The translations under genes and the position numbers were made by a program. The notes beneath the pieces are model-generated. The model had not been told where the DNA came from. It worked only from the letters and a program-made list of their open reading frames with translations, and did no database searches. 64,000 nucleotides of DNA from Calliopum simillimum (taxonomy: Eukaryota > Arthropoda > Insecta > Diptera > Lauxaniidae): positions 84,031,058 to 84,095,057 of the forward strand of contig OX638372.1 of assembly GCA_951812925.1 (NCBI GenBank), given 5' to 3'. Shown piece after piece: positions 35,027 to 45,295 of this stretch. How positions within the stretch are numbered: position 1 is the stretch's first letter; the number at the start of each line of letters is the position of its first letter.

Positions 35027-36198
35027 GGTGGCAACCCTAAAAATGTATAATCGATTTTTATAAACCAAATTTTTTTTTATTTTTATAGCATATGGACTAT
35101 GCCAAATATACGAAGAAAAAAAACAGGTGGCAACCCTAAAAGTGAATATTGAACTTTTAAAGTTTTTATAAACTTTTTAAAACAAAAATTTATTTTTTTT
35201 ATTTTGCTAAATTGTATGCTTTAAGAATTCCTTAAAAAATATGATGTGACAACCCTGAAAACGATAATGTGCGCAGTCGACGTAGCAACGGCAAAGCAAA
35301 GACCTTGTGGCATATGAGTGTGCATTGTAAAATAATTTGAAAGTTGATTTTCGAATGATTTTCAAATCACGATTTCTTATGAACGGTTAGTCGGACGAAA
35401 AAAGTGTTCGATGAGACCGTCATAGGGAATTGCACGTACTACAAAATGCATGAAAAAAATTTTTCCTAGGGCACATCGTTTCTGAAATATTTTGAAAAAA
35501 TTGTTTTTTTCAAAATTTCTGAATTGTCGAAAGTTATCTCCTAAACTATGCATCGCACGACAGAAAAACAACATGCAGTTTGTAAAGCAAGCAATTCCCT
35601 ATAAACGGTATTTTTACTTTTAACGTCTGACTTACCGTTCATGAGATAATTAAATTTAAAGCTCAACACATCACTATGCGCACTCATAAGCGGCACACAC
35701 ATTTTAATAATTTTTGCCTCAATTTAAATTAGGATATCTCCCAAACTATAAATCGCATGAAAACAAAATGTGAGACGTTTTTATAGGAAATTTTATAAGC
35801 TACAAAATTGCCGACAAAAATTTTTCTCTAGAAATTAGCGCTGGCGAGATATTTCCAAAAAAACTATTTTTTGTGACCTTTGACCTTGAATAACTTTTTT
35901 AGCTCACATGGGATCAATGAGGAGTTTTGACAGATTATTTGTAATGGTGTTTCTAAGGTCTGTACCAATTTTCAGCTTTCCCCTAATTATTGTTATTTAA
36001 CGTCTATTTTTATGCTAATTTGCCTGGGCTACCATCGAACTTTGATTGTCATGAAAACCGAAATTTATGTAGATATGTGATCGCACGATCGCTAATTATA
36101 ATGTGCACGTGGGTGTTTTTATATGGTGAATACTTTGTTTCATTGAAAAAGAGTTAAACAACAAACCTGTGAGCCTATTTGTAGATACCACTGCTTTG

Positions 36199-37050
36199 TT
36201 TGTATGTATGCATTCTCTTGAAACTCTTAAGGGCCGTCCACACGTACAGTCTTACCTGCGCAAACCTAGTTCGTGCAAACTAGAGAGTTTGCGCATACTT
36301 TTTATATCGCGTCCACACGACACAGGCACGTCTGTGCAGTTTTCAGTTTACTTTATTTTCATTGAAACATGACGTCTAGCAAACATTTTATTTTCATTTG
36401 AATTGTTTTTTCTTTTGTATTTTTTCCAAAATAAATCAATGAAAAAACGCATAATTTTCATGACAGAGCTATCACATGCAATATACATGCATTTGAAGAC
36501 TGCAATTTAAGCGACAGATTGAAGGCACGGCCTGTACGCCGTCCACACGTTCCAACTTGCCTGCGCAAGCTTAGTTTGCACAAAAAAATCTTTGGAAAGT
36601 CAAAGAAAGCACAGGCCGCACTTTTGTACTGTGCAAACTTGACTTTTGCCGTCCACACGTACAGACTTACCTGCACAAACCAGTTTGCGCAGGTAAGTCT
36701 GGAGGTAAAACTGTGCGTGTGGACGGCCCTTTAGGAGTGGTATAGGGCCAAAATGAAACGTCTCCATTTGTCACGATCCTTTGCGATGACCTTTCTACTA
36801 CTCTCCTGATTCTTGGATACCCTTCTCCAAAGACCTTTTGCTGGTGGTTCTTAGTCTACCATGAACTCTACTTCATTGTGTATTCCACTCAAGCGCATGG
36901 CGGCAGACTTCGCTGTGTGGTTTTCAAAGGATATGACCTATCCAACCTAACTTGAGTAAGTAGCTTTATCTGGGTTGCTATGGGCATACGTTTGCATTTC
37001 AGATGTACTGAGTGCGGCGTTTTAGATAGTACGAGGCCAGCAAACTTTAA
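36199..37050 (-). pseudogene. RTE-like LINE 3' end, split by a MITE
   Basis: The tail ATGTATGCATTCTCTTG (36203-36220) is separated by the 36230 MITE from GGAGTGGTATAGGGCCAAAA at 36734 and the C-terminal coding remnant. Reading the minus strand, a degraded frame corresponds to the C-terminal part of the LINE protein. The same word order (ATAGGGCCA, GCGATGAC, CTTCGCTGTGTGG) occurs at 51070-51270. Many substitutions and indels are present. Confidence 0.65.
36230..36730. mobile_element. 501-bp PIF/Harbinger-like MITE inserted in the LINE 3' end
   Basis: The ends are AGGGCCGTCCACACGTACAG and the inverted CTGTGCGTGTGGACGGCCCT. TTA is duplicated outside (36227-36229 and 36731-36733). Internal copies of CGTCCACACG recur near 36310, 36540 and 36650 next to CTTACCTGCGCAA-type words, so the element is built from repeated terminal modules. 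It has no transposase. Confidence 0.82.
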
Positions 37051-37079
37051 TTATGTGCTTTACCAATGCTTTGCTTTCG

Positions 37080-37270
37080 TTCAATTATTCAGAAAATCTG
37101 AGTGAATACGAATATTCTGACGATGTCGAAGGAAGCGAAATTTCAGATTCACGACCTCGAATCAAATAAACTGCAATGCTGTCCCCGATGTCATGTTTGC
37201 GGTAAACACACAAACGATATGTGTCTGAAATGAAATGTGCACTTGTATACAAAATACTTCACGTCAGTCA
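37080..37270 (+). pseudogene. possible piggyBac transposase C-terminal fragment
   Basis: A short frame reads LQCCPRCHVCGKHTNDMCLK, a stop, then NVHLYTKYF. The spacing of Cys pairs and the NVHL word resemble the Cys-rich C-terminal domain of piggyBac-like transposases. An acidic stretch (NLSEYEYSDDVEGSE) precedes it in the same region. The match is short and this is only a suggestion. Confidence 0.3.
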
Positions 37271-37565
37271 AAGATACATATTAGGTGCGTTTTTTTCGGC
37301 ATTCTATCTGGACTTTCTTTAGCACTTTACGATAAATGTATGGGAAAGCAACAACAAATAGCGCCAAGCTAATGCACGTTAAATTAAAGTGGTAAGCTCC
37401 GCGGCTAAATATTGTTGCCGTTTGACACCGTTTTTTATTGATTATTAATCGGGTTTTTGTAATCGGTAATTGTGACTTCGCACTTGTTATCGATTGTAAG
37501 TTGACATTTGTGTATTGTTGACATTTGTATTGTTTTTTTTTTATTAAAAAATATTAAGAAGGTTA

Positions 37566-39105
37566 ATGGCAATGGCTAAAATTCGTTCAAAACTTAAGCG
37601 TCATACCAAAGGTAAAAGCTGGGGACGAGGCCTTTCGTCAACTTCAAATCCAGAGCAGATGAAACATCGGATGAAGGCAAAGTCGCGTTTCTTTCAACCA
37701 AATTTGAATATGGGTAAGAAAATTGCTTTATTCAGTAAAAAAAAATGAATTAATTTATAAATTATAGTGGCAGGAGATGCAGATGCAACTGGCCTAACAT
37801 TGGAAGCGGTGCAAAAACATGAACAGCGTCAAATGTACAACGCCGAAGCCACAGTAAATGACATCGCAGGAAGCTTGAAATCTTTCAATATGGATGATGC
37901 TGATGAGGATATGTCCGAAACACAACACGGCACATTTAAGACTTTCAAAACATTTGCATCCAACTACAGCACTTGTACCAACATGAGCTTTAAAAATTGC
38001 CCGTCGGCTTTAGAGGTTCTTCAGATTTGCATAAGGAAATGTTGGCCATATTAACAGCGCTGACGGAAATAATAAAAGAACGTGGCGGTACAGAATCATC
38101 TACAGAATATTTTATTTTATTAATGCAACGAATAGAGGCAAGCACTGAGGAGCAGGATATTATTGCTGGTGTGTCTCTATTGGGTATGGGTATAAAATCA
38201 GTGCCAGCACCAGTACTTCGTAAAAGTTTCGAAGAGACTGCACAAACGCTGTTTTCGTTGTTGCAGCGTTTTATGGAGACAACAAATCAATCGGTCATTA
38301 AATACATCATTGGCTGCCTGTCAGTGTTGTTGCGTAACAAGACTATGCGACCTGGAGTTATAGATCAACTTGGCAGTATATTGATGCGATACTCTCATTT
38401 ACGACGCATTTAAAACCAAAAGTAGGTAGTTTTTGATTAATTTTTCAATTATGTACTTACTAAATTCTTTTAATATACATAGATACGCAAAGCAGCACAA
38501 CATGCAATTGTGTCCATAGTACATGGCAGTTCATTTATGACAACTTCCAACTCTAATGATGAAAATGGTGATGACAATGAGGCATCTGCAGCAACCAGTA
38601 CTAATGGAAATTAAATAAAAATAAAATCTCATCCTGCTAGCTAATGATGCTGCTAGCATGCACTCTGGTAAATCTTCTACCTCGCGTTATAGTGCTGGTG
38701 GCAAGGGTATACATCGACCTGTTGGGGGCCAGTAATGCAGTTTCGATGAAATCGGATTATACAGCTAAATCGGGCAAATCAGCATATTCAGGTTCACTAC
38801 TACTACTCATCGAAAAAGGCAAAAGGTGATACGAAAAAAAAGGCAAAGTAGATCCATACACTAACATACCATTGAGTAGAAATTCCTTAAATAAACGGTA
38901 AAATGAGTTGAGACTATTCAAAATCATAATCTTAATAATGAATTCTTTTTTAATTTGATATATAGTTCACGTGCGATTAAAAACGCTGTTAAAAATTCAC
39001 GCAAAGGAGCATTCAAAGGTGTGAAAAACAAGATACAAAAATCTTATAAAAAAGAAATGATTGCGGGTTTCTTTTTGAAATCTAAAGTTGATATTTTATT
39101 GTAAA
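37566..39105 (+). pseudogene. Rrp12: internally deleted, frameshifted Rrp12 copy that keeps introns
   Basis: RRP12 is a HEAT-repeat ribosome export and processing factor of over 1200 residues. This copy has the N-terminus (MAKIRSKLKRHTKGKSWGRG, then NPEQMKHRMKAKSRFF), a GT-AG intron at 37714-37767, and FNMDDADEDMSETQHGTFKT. A one-base frame break follows near 37990, then LHKEMLAILTALTEIIKERG continues. Another break precedes the next intron (38422-38482) and IRKAAQHAIVSIVHGSSFM. A stop at about 38614 is followed directly by C-terminal family sequence (RYSAGGKGIHRPVG, VDPYTNIPLSRNSLNKR, SRKGAFKGVKNKIQKSYKK), with more frame breaks. The HEAT-repeat middle is missing. Retained introns mean it came from genomic DNA, not mRNA. 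Confidence 0.88.
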
Positions 39106-39364
39106 AAGCTTGTAAAAAAAACAGTTTGAAAGCAAGGCGTGTTAAATTAATTACTGTATAAAATAAAGTTCATTATTACTATGTAAACTAAATAATTCAT
39201 ATTTTTTAAAAGTTTATAGTTATTTGGAACGTTAAACACATTAAAAGTATTAAAATAACTTCTGGCTGTAAATGACCTGAGAAAATTGCATACAAAAGTT
39301 GAACTCGTCTTTGAATGAATAACACATACAGTTTATTTAAATCGTCAAAGTATTGCTTCTCAAT

Positions 39365-39740
39365 CAGGCCTGTTCTGTAATCCTCGTGGTTTCAATTACT
39401 TTTCACTTAGGAGGTTTTTTTGATGAAAATGGTGAGTCACACGATAAAAAGTATTAAAATCTTTTTTGAGGAAAATTACAGATTCTACAAATAACATTGA
39501 CTTGCATCAACAAAAAAGTAACCGTTTAGGAAACATTCTTAAAAAACTGCAAAAAGTCGAAAAATTCGACTTTACCGAATATTTACTTTTTAATAAATAC
39601 TAATGAATATTATTTCTAGAACCTGTAATTCTCCACAAAAAAAGATTCTTATACTTTTTATAGTGTGACTCACCATTTTCATCCAAAAAACCTCCTAAGT
39701 GAAAAGTAATTGAAACCACGAGGATTACAGAACAGGCCTG
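39365..39740. mobile_element. 376-bp MITE, first of two copies of one family
   Basis: The ends CAGGCCTGTTCTGTAATCC and its inverse extend inward through GTGGTTTCAATTACTTTTCA for over 100 bp. AAT stands directly outside both ends. The second copy is at 61329-61842. This copy lies exactly between the Rrp12 fragment and the Tango2 fragment. Confidence 0.85.
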
Positions 39741-39926
39741 AATATTAGTCGTTGTCCACTTATCATCTGGATTGACTCCAGCCATTGCCTCCTCACGAAG
39801 ATACAATTTATTCTTGTCATCTAATAAAATTATCGTATGCGTACGACTGCCATAACTGGCTTCTGGTATATGCACCAGAAGGTTCTCCACAATTTGGTGC
39901 TCGTCGTTGATGATAAACTATTACCA
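39741..39926 (-). pseudogene. Tango2: Tango2 (NRDE-domain protein) C-terminal fragment
   Basis: On the minus strand the frame reads FIINDEHQIVENLLVHIPEA, then SYGSRTHTIILLDDKNKLYL and EAMAGVNPDDKWTTTN. The core YGSRTHTIILLD corresponds to the YGTRTNTIILVD segment near the C-terminus of TANGO2, a protein tied to Golgi organisation and lipid handling. Only about 60 residues remain. The left edge meets the MITE at 39740 and the right edge meets the p32 fragment. No start, no upstream domain, no stop of its own: a fragment. Confidence 0.7.
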
Positions 39927-40650
39927 AAACCAAAGTAGCGACCTTCTTCATATTGATCAAGACCCAGTGGTACATTGCTGCAAAGTGGTCAGACAATTTT
40001 TCAACAAATTCATTGCTGATACCCTTCTCTTCAAGTAAATTCATAAGTAAATCATATAGACAACCATCGAGCACATCTCCGGCAACAGCAACAGCGTATA
40101 CTTTATCATTTCACTCGCTTTCAAAAATGCACCTTTCAACAATTTTTTGGTCATTATATTCGCCTTCCTGTGGTGTTCCTTGTAGGAAATTGTGGCTTGC
40201 TACGCATTTCACCCATTCGGGTTTATCAGCATTTGGATCAATTTCGGGTTCTTCCTCAGTGTCAACTATATGATTTACGTTGAAACTGACGACAACAACG
40301 GCTCTACATCAGCGCCTTGCAATTTAACAGTGAATCCATCCAAAGCAGTTGGCCCAGCTTTGGCTTTTTCTGCCTTACGCTCTGCGACAATTTCTTCAGT
40401 TAAAAACTCAACCAATTCGCGTTCACCCTTGGTGTGAATGTGATGTTTAATACCACAACCGCAGCTGCACCCTAAGCTTGGCTTTTCAACATTTAAATCC
40501 TAATATTGTTGGATTTTTCGACATGTGCCAAATGCTGTAAGGTTGCACTTACCGAATACATTTTTCAGTGAATTTGCCTTGGCACTGGCGGCGATATTGA
40601 AAAAACGTAATGTGGCTTTGTTCAAATTATTCAATTTTCTGTATTTTTAG
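39927..40650 (-). pseudogene. P32: p32/C1QBP (MAM33 family) degenerate copy
   Basis: p32 is an acidic mitochondrial matrix protein that forms a doughnut-shaped trimer. The minus strand reads LNKATLRFFNIAASAKANSL, then a stop (about 40503). It continues IHTKGERELVEFLTEEIVAE and KAGPTALDGFTVKLQGADVE, a break near 40300, then DTEEEPEIDPNADKPEWVKC. After SE there is another stop, then DVLDGCLYDLLMNLLEEKGI and SNEFVEKLSDHFAAMY. These match the p32 N-terminal motif (KAFVDFLSDEI in human) and C-terminal motif (ALYDHLMDFLADRGV). The initiator Met is lost. No intron is visible, so it could be retroposed, but no A tail is seen. Confidence 0.8.
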
Positions 40651-40975
40651 AAAACTATTTAATTTCTTTCAAAGTTAACCAAAAAACAAAAAACCAAAAC
40701 ATAAACAAATGTCAGCTGTTAATAAAGAAGAACATAATTTTCGAAAGTGCTATTCACAATGCAGCGTTTTGTTCGACCACAGTTAGCACATTTAAGCCCA
40801 CTTTAAGCCCACTTGCCACGAAAACGAACCTATTGTATAACGCACTAGCTGTTGTACCCGGCGTTTTTTAAAAATACTGCAGTGTAGGGTATTTAATGTC
40901 TGACCAGGCCAAAGGTTACAATCTTACTAGTTTTATCCTTGAATGGTAGAAAAATTGTCAATTTGACTAAACTGA

Positions 40976-41055
40976 AAGCACCACTTTCCTGCGATTGCCT
41001 ATAAATTTGATGTGCCCTACGTGCCCGTGCCCGTGCCATTCGTGTGAGTTCGCAC
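40976..41055. mobile_element. right half of the 29641-type MITE
   Basis: AAGCACCACTTTCC, TGCCTATAAATTTGATGTGC, GTGCCCGTGCC and the terminal GTGTGAGTTCGCAC match 30128-30192 in order. The left half is missing. The element end is about 240 bp upstream of the Grx5 start codon. Confidence 0.6.
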
Positions 41056-41074
41056 TAAGGCTCATTAAAAAACA

Positions 41075-41147
41075 ATCGATTGTGGCAAAAAAACATCGAT
41101 TGTAGGAACTTTTTAAAAACATCGATACTACCGATAGTGCCATCGAT
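41075..41147. promoter_or_regulatory. cluster of four ATCGAT sites upstream of Grx5
   Basis: ATCGAT occurs at 41075, 41095, 41121 and 41142. The third reads CATCGATA, close to the TATCGATA DRE bound by DREF at many fly housekeeping promoters. Placement 150-220 bp before the start codon and the housekeeping nature of the gene fit such a role. Binding is inference. Confidence 0.45.
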
Positions 41148-41292
41148 TGTTTTCCAGCTCTACAACAGCTGACTGTCAAAACAGGAATCTAAAACTATAT
41201 AATAGTATTTTATATTTTTTTGAAAAATATCGAATAGACGCAATAAATATAAATTATTCCGAATATAAAAACCTAAAAATAATAACAGCAAG

Positions 41293-41914
41293 ATGAACAA
41301 CGCTTTTCGATATATTGTGCGTCAAAGTTTTACCACACGCGCACCATTCAGCGCAACAAATTTCGCACGTTTTAGCAGCTCAGCGGGTACTTCCACAACA
41401 CCTCCGCCCAAAACACCCACTATCGACAAGGACACACTTGCAAAGCTAGTACGTACCAATAAAATAGTCGTCTTTATGAAAGGAAATCCAGAGGCTCCAA
41501 AATGTGGCTTCAGCAATGCAGTAGTACAGATTTTGCGAATGCACGGTATGTTCATTCGTTGTTGATTCATATTTCTTAAGTTTTAAGCATTTTTTGTCTT
41601 AGGTGTTCACTATGACTCACACGATGTCTTGGCCAACGAAGAACTGCGTCAGAGTAAGTTTTATTGCAAAATATAAATGAAGCACTGAATATTTACCAAA
41701 TGCAATAATTACGCTTTCAGGCATTAAAGAATTCACCGATTGGCCCACAATTCCACAAGTTTTCATAAATGGTGAATTTGTTGGCGGTTGCGATATTTTA
41801 CTACAAATGCATCAGAGTGGTGATCTAATTGATGAATTGCAAAAAGCGGGCATTGAAAGTGCTTTACTCAAAGTGCAGGAAGCAAAAGAAAAGGAAAAGC
41901 AAGAGAAAAAGTAA
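41293..41914 (+). CDS. Grx5: monothiol glutaredoxin 5, mitochondrial, three exons, 165 aa
   Basis: Grx5 carries [2Fe-2S] clusters in the mitochondrial iron-sulphur assembly pathway, using glutathione as ligand. Exons: 41293-41545, 41603-41653 and 41721-41914; all introns GT-AG, frame maintained. Residues 1-40 are rich in Arg, Ser, Thr and Ala with few acids, as in a mitochondrial presequence. The domain has [20 protein letters not shown] with the monothiol active site CGFS (single Cys), then [34 protein letters not shown] with the TIPQVF and GGCD glutathione-binding motifs, and a Lys/Glu-rich tail. Length is typical. AATAAA at 42041 is a likely polyadenylation signal. The assignment is secure. 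Confidence 0.96.
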
Positions 41915-42040
41915 CTTGTCTAAAATTCACTTTTGGATTTTATTACTAACGTTTTATAGTTATGTAACAAAAATGGCCTGTAGAAAACAACTACAAATAT
42001 ATCGAGTGAAATTTTCGCAATGTTTATAGCGCAAAATTTC

Positions 42041-42046
42041 AATAAA
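42041..42046 (+). promoter_or_regulatory. likely Grx5 polyadenylation signal
   Basis: AATAAA followed closely by ATAAACC lies 127 bp after the stop codon. It is the first canonical hexamer downstream. Confidence 0.5.
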
Positions 42047-42059
42047 ATAAACCTTTAAT

Positions 42060-43139
42060 TTTCATTGTTATATAAGACTAATTACTGGTTCTGGCTGTTT
42101 GTGGGTATTTAATAGTTATGTGAAAATAATTTTCATTCCTTGTTTGGTCAGATTATATAAGTAGTTTTCTATAAATAACATTGCAATGTCTTTGCTATTT
42201 ATCCAATTCTGCTAACTTTGTATGCGACATAAAGTTTTCTCATGCAAGTTAGCTAAAACTTGCTTAAAATGTTTCATCAGTTTGGCAAACTCGGTTATAT
42301 TTTGTCGAATGCTTAATTGTTTCACAAAATGTTTTCATACTTAGAAAGTAATAATCAGACATGTTGATTTTCTTATAAATTTTATTTTTCACTAAACATT
42401 GAAAATGCTAGTGAAAATTTTTTTTACTATCAAAAAATTTTATTAAATATTTCCAATAAAAAGTTTCACTACCTTTAAATGGTTATTTAATAGTGAAAAG
42501 TTTTTCATTACCATTAAATGAGTTTTGATAGTGAAAATTTCCACTATCACCAAATTTAGTGGAAAATATTCATTATCAAACAATTTATTTTGTGATAGTG
42601 TAAATATCAATATACTAAAAGTTTGTTCCGGTCTGGTTACAATTAATAATAGGGTTTGATTTGAATAGTTAACAAGCTTTAAAAGTTTTAGCTTGTATGG
42701 ATTCTGTCCAACACTTTCATATGTCACCTTATTGCATCGTTTCTATTTTGTTTGCAAAGATGCAAAGATTAGGATTTGTTTTGATCTTATATGGTATCAA
42801 TGTTCTCACTTGCATTGTGCGGTCACTATCACTGCTCATATCATTTAAAGTTTAAGATTGAGTAGGAACTGTCACGGACTGAAGTAAAATGTGGCTACTT
42901 TTAATATTTATATCACTAAAAGTTACATACTTACATACATAAAGTCTTCAATAACTCTGTAGCGAGTTGTCAATTAATGTGGAACGCTCCCTTACTTTAT
43001 CGAAACCAGCATTCTCGGAGGCCAATAGACTTGTATATACAGCTATGGAAAAAGAAATAGCACGATTGAGTTTATTTAAAAAAAAAAATGTATTTTAGTA
43101 AGTTTGTTGGTTTCAGCTGTGGAGATACAGATGGCAAAC
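42060..43139. other. AT-rich spacer with GTGAAAATTT-type repeats
   Basis: Between about 42400 and 42600, variants of ATAGTGAAAA and CACTATCA alternate, forming a degenerate array of small inverted words. The rest holds no recognisable gene. Confidence 0.35.
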
Positions 43140-44570
43140 TTTGTGAGGGTGTTTCTAATTCGTAATGGGGAACTTAGCCATTGCCGAAGGTACCCCAACG
43201 CCAAAGCCTCCGCACTCTCCCCTACTTAGCAATATTCGGAGTATCAATCTTCTCTTCTTATACGAGATAAAATTGTATGTTTCTTTGTACTTATTTCTGT
43301 GCCAAAATTTTTTCTCGAAAACGGCTACAGCGATTTTAATGAAACTTGGAGTAGTGTTAGATATTAGCATACAATGAAGAATGAGCTAAGTTTGAACTTT
43401 GTAAATGCTCACCAGAGGGCGTGGCACAGCCTTAAATTTTAAATTTGATTAAGTAATAACTCGTAAACCATACAAGGTATTTGGATGAAATTTGGTGAGC
43501 GCGTACGGGTTAATAATACCTCATAACGGACAAAAAATGGGCGGGATCGAAGAAGTGCCACGCCCACTTTTTAGCCCTTGAAAATTTTGATCCAATATTA
43601 CTCGAAAACGACTCCAACAATTTTAATGAAAATTTAGGAGAAGTTACCCCTGCAAACAAGTATTAATATGTTATATGCCGTTATATTGGGAAAACTCGGT
43701 GAAGGGCGTGGCACCGCCCACAAAAATATAAAACGGTATAAAAAGAAAACTAATGAAGCAAACATTCTGAAATTAACTGTGAGGAGCCTAATTGCAATAG
43801 GGCATCTCTGATTTGAAAGTGGGCGAAATGTCGCCATTGCGCGTGGAACCTCCCATACAAGCAAAATACGTTAAATGCTATTTCTCGCAAATGTTACAAG
43901 ATATTTTTATGAAATTTGGTATGTAGGTACTACATATCAATGCCTTGTAATAACCGAAAAGTGGGCGGGATCGAAGAAGTGCCACGCCCCTTTTTTAACC
44001 ATTGAAAATTTTGATTCAATATTACTCGAAAACGACTTCAACAATTTTAATGAAAATTTCAAAGATTTTACCCCTGAAAACAAGTATCAATATGTGATGT
44101 GCTGTTATATTAGGAAAACTCGTTGGAGGGCGTGGCACCGCACACAAAAATATAATACGCTATAAAAAGAAAACTACTTAAGCAATCTTTCTGAATTTAA
44201 CTATAGGGAATCTACTTTTTATTAGGCACCTACGACCTGAAAGTGGGCAAAATATCACCGGTGCGCGTGGAACCTCCCATACAAGTAAAACAAATTAAAT
44301 GCTATTTCTCGCAAATGGTACAACATATTTTGATGAAATTTGGTATGCGGATCTGGATTACAAGTATCTAAAGCATAACGAAAAGTGGGCTTTGTTCAAT
44401 AATGGTAAGGCCCACTTTTTACCAAAATAAAAATTTTAGTTAATAACTCATGCACAAAAAAAAATTTAATGAACTTTCCGAGGCATGATGGTAAGATATT
44501 TCAGCCCCCATACAAGAGGCGAAATATTTTGGGTGCGTGGCATATCCCATTTATTTATTTTAGGTCATTC
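43140..44570. repeat. tandem repeat with 424-bp period, about three units
   Basis: The landmark ATGGGCGG/GTGGGCGG/GTGGGCTT falls at 43537, 43961 and 44385, giving exactly 424 bp twice. Each unit includes GATCGAAGAAGTGCCACGCC, a TTTTTAGCCCTTGAAAATTT-type stretch, GGGCGTGGCACCGC and GCGTGGAACCTCCCATACAA. A partial earlier unit begins near 43140. Units differ by many substitutions, so the array is old. Apparent ORFs read through it but are not conserved in frame. Confidence 0.85.
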
Positions 44571-45290
44571 TAATTCTCTTAAAAAATTTGGAGTTCTTGA
44601 TATTTTTCTATACCATTCGATATTTTCCGAGTTTTTTCTTATTATTTTTCTCATCGGTTAATTTATCATTTTGAAAGCTTTGGAGGTGAAAAGGTACGAA
44701 TTTCATTGAAAAAAATAGCTATGAATAAAAACGTCGACTAAAATGATAAGATAAGATTGTTGACCGAGCAGGGATCGGTCTCCAGGTACTAATATCTTAA
44801 TTACTAAGAAAACATTCGGAATGCAAATTTATGACTACCTTAGTTTTGGTAGACGGAAAGTTGTATGTTGTCTGTGCAAGAAACGTGCCCGTCCGTGGAA
44901 ACTATCGCTGGAGCAAAAAAATACGAGATTCAGGGAAATGTACCTATGAGCGAATCAAACGTACTAGTTAGCCATGGGCTGTCCATTACCTCGGTACGAC
45001 TGGGTCTAGACAAGCGTCACGTTTTCTGTATTTAAACTTTACACTACCGTCACATAGGGAGAACGTGAATTTCAGGTTTTTGGACAGCACATCAATGCAC
45101 GGTTAAAATGTGCTGTGGAGGTCCTATGCTATAGAAGAATAATAAATGTTTTAAAGTTTTAGCGATATTTTATTGAAATTAAATATTTTCTACTGATAGA
45201 TACATATTGATATTGAAATTGTTTAATCGCGATAAGAGGCAATATGAAAAAACAAAGTTATCTTTAAAACTGGTGATTGAGTTAAAGAAA
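44571..45290. other. non-coding spacer, nothing recognised
   Basis: AT-rich DNA follows the tandem array. The part at 44815-45120 has more balanced composition, but no frame resembles a known protein. Confidence 0.3.
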
Positions 45291-45295
45291 AGTCA

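Larger units (their letters stand above)
33530..36034. mobile_element. 2.5-kb composite palindrome (giant foldback element)
   Basis: The left arm (33530 to about 34770) and right arm (about 34790 to 36034) are inverted copies over about 1.2 kb. Examples are CTGTCAAAACTCCTCATTGA on the left with its inverse on the right, GGAATTGCTTGCTTTACAAA, and GCCGTTGCTACGTCGACTGC. The arms differ by scattered substitutions and short indels, for example a missing block after TTAGCAT near 33550. The centre holds two smaller foldbacks. A 65-codon frame recurs in both arms (33979-34176 plus, 35377-35574 minus), but its composition does not look like a protein under selection. No transposase or clear target duplication was found. 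Confidence 0.9.

Noticed and set aside
37566..38413. Functional short Rrp12-like gene
   Set aside because: At least two frame breaks, a premature stop and a missing HEAT-repeat core make a working product unlikely.
39953..40437. Plus-strand frames of 106 and 81 codons
   Set aside because: They are antisense shadows of the p32 pseudogene, whose family motifs are on the minus strand.
42443..42727. 94-codon minus-strand frame downstream of Grx5
   Set aside because: It lies in repeated GTGAAAA/CACTATC sequence and has no protein-like pattern.
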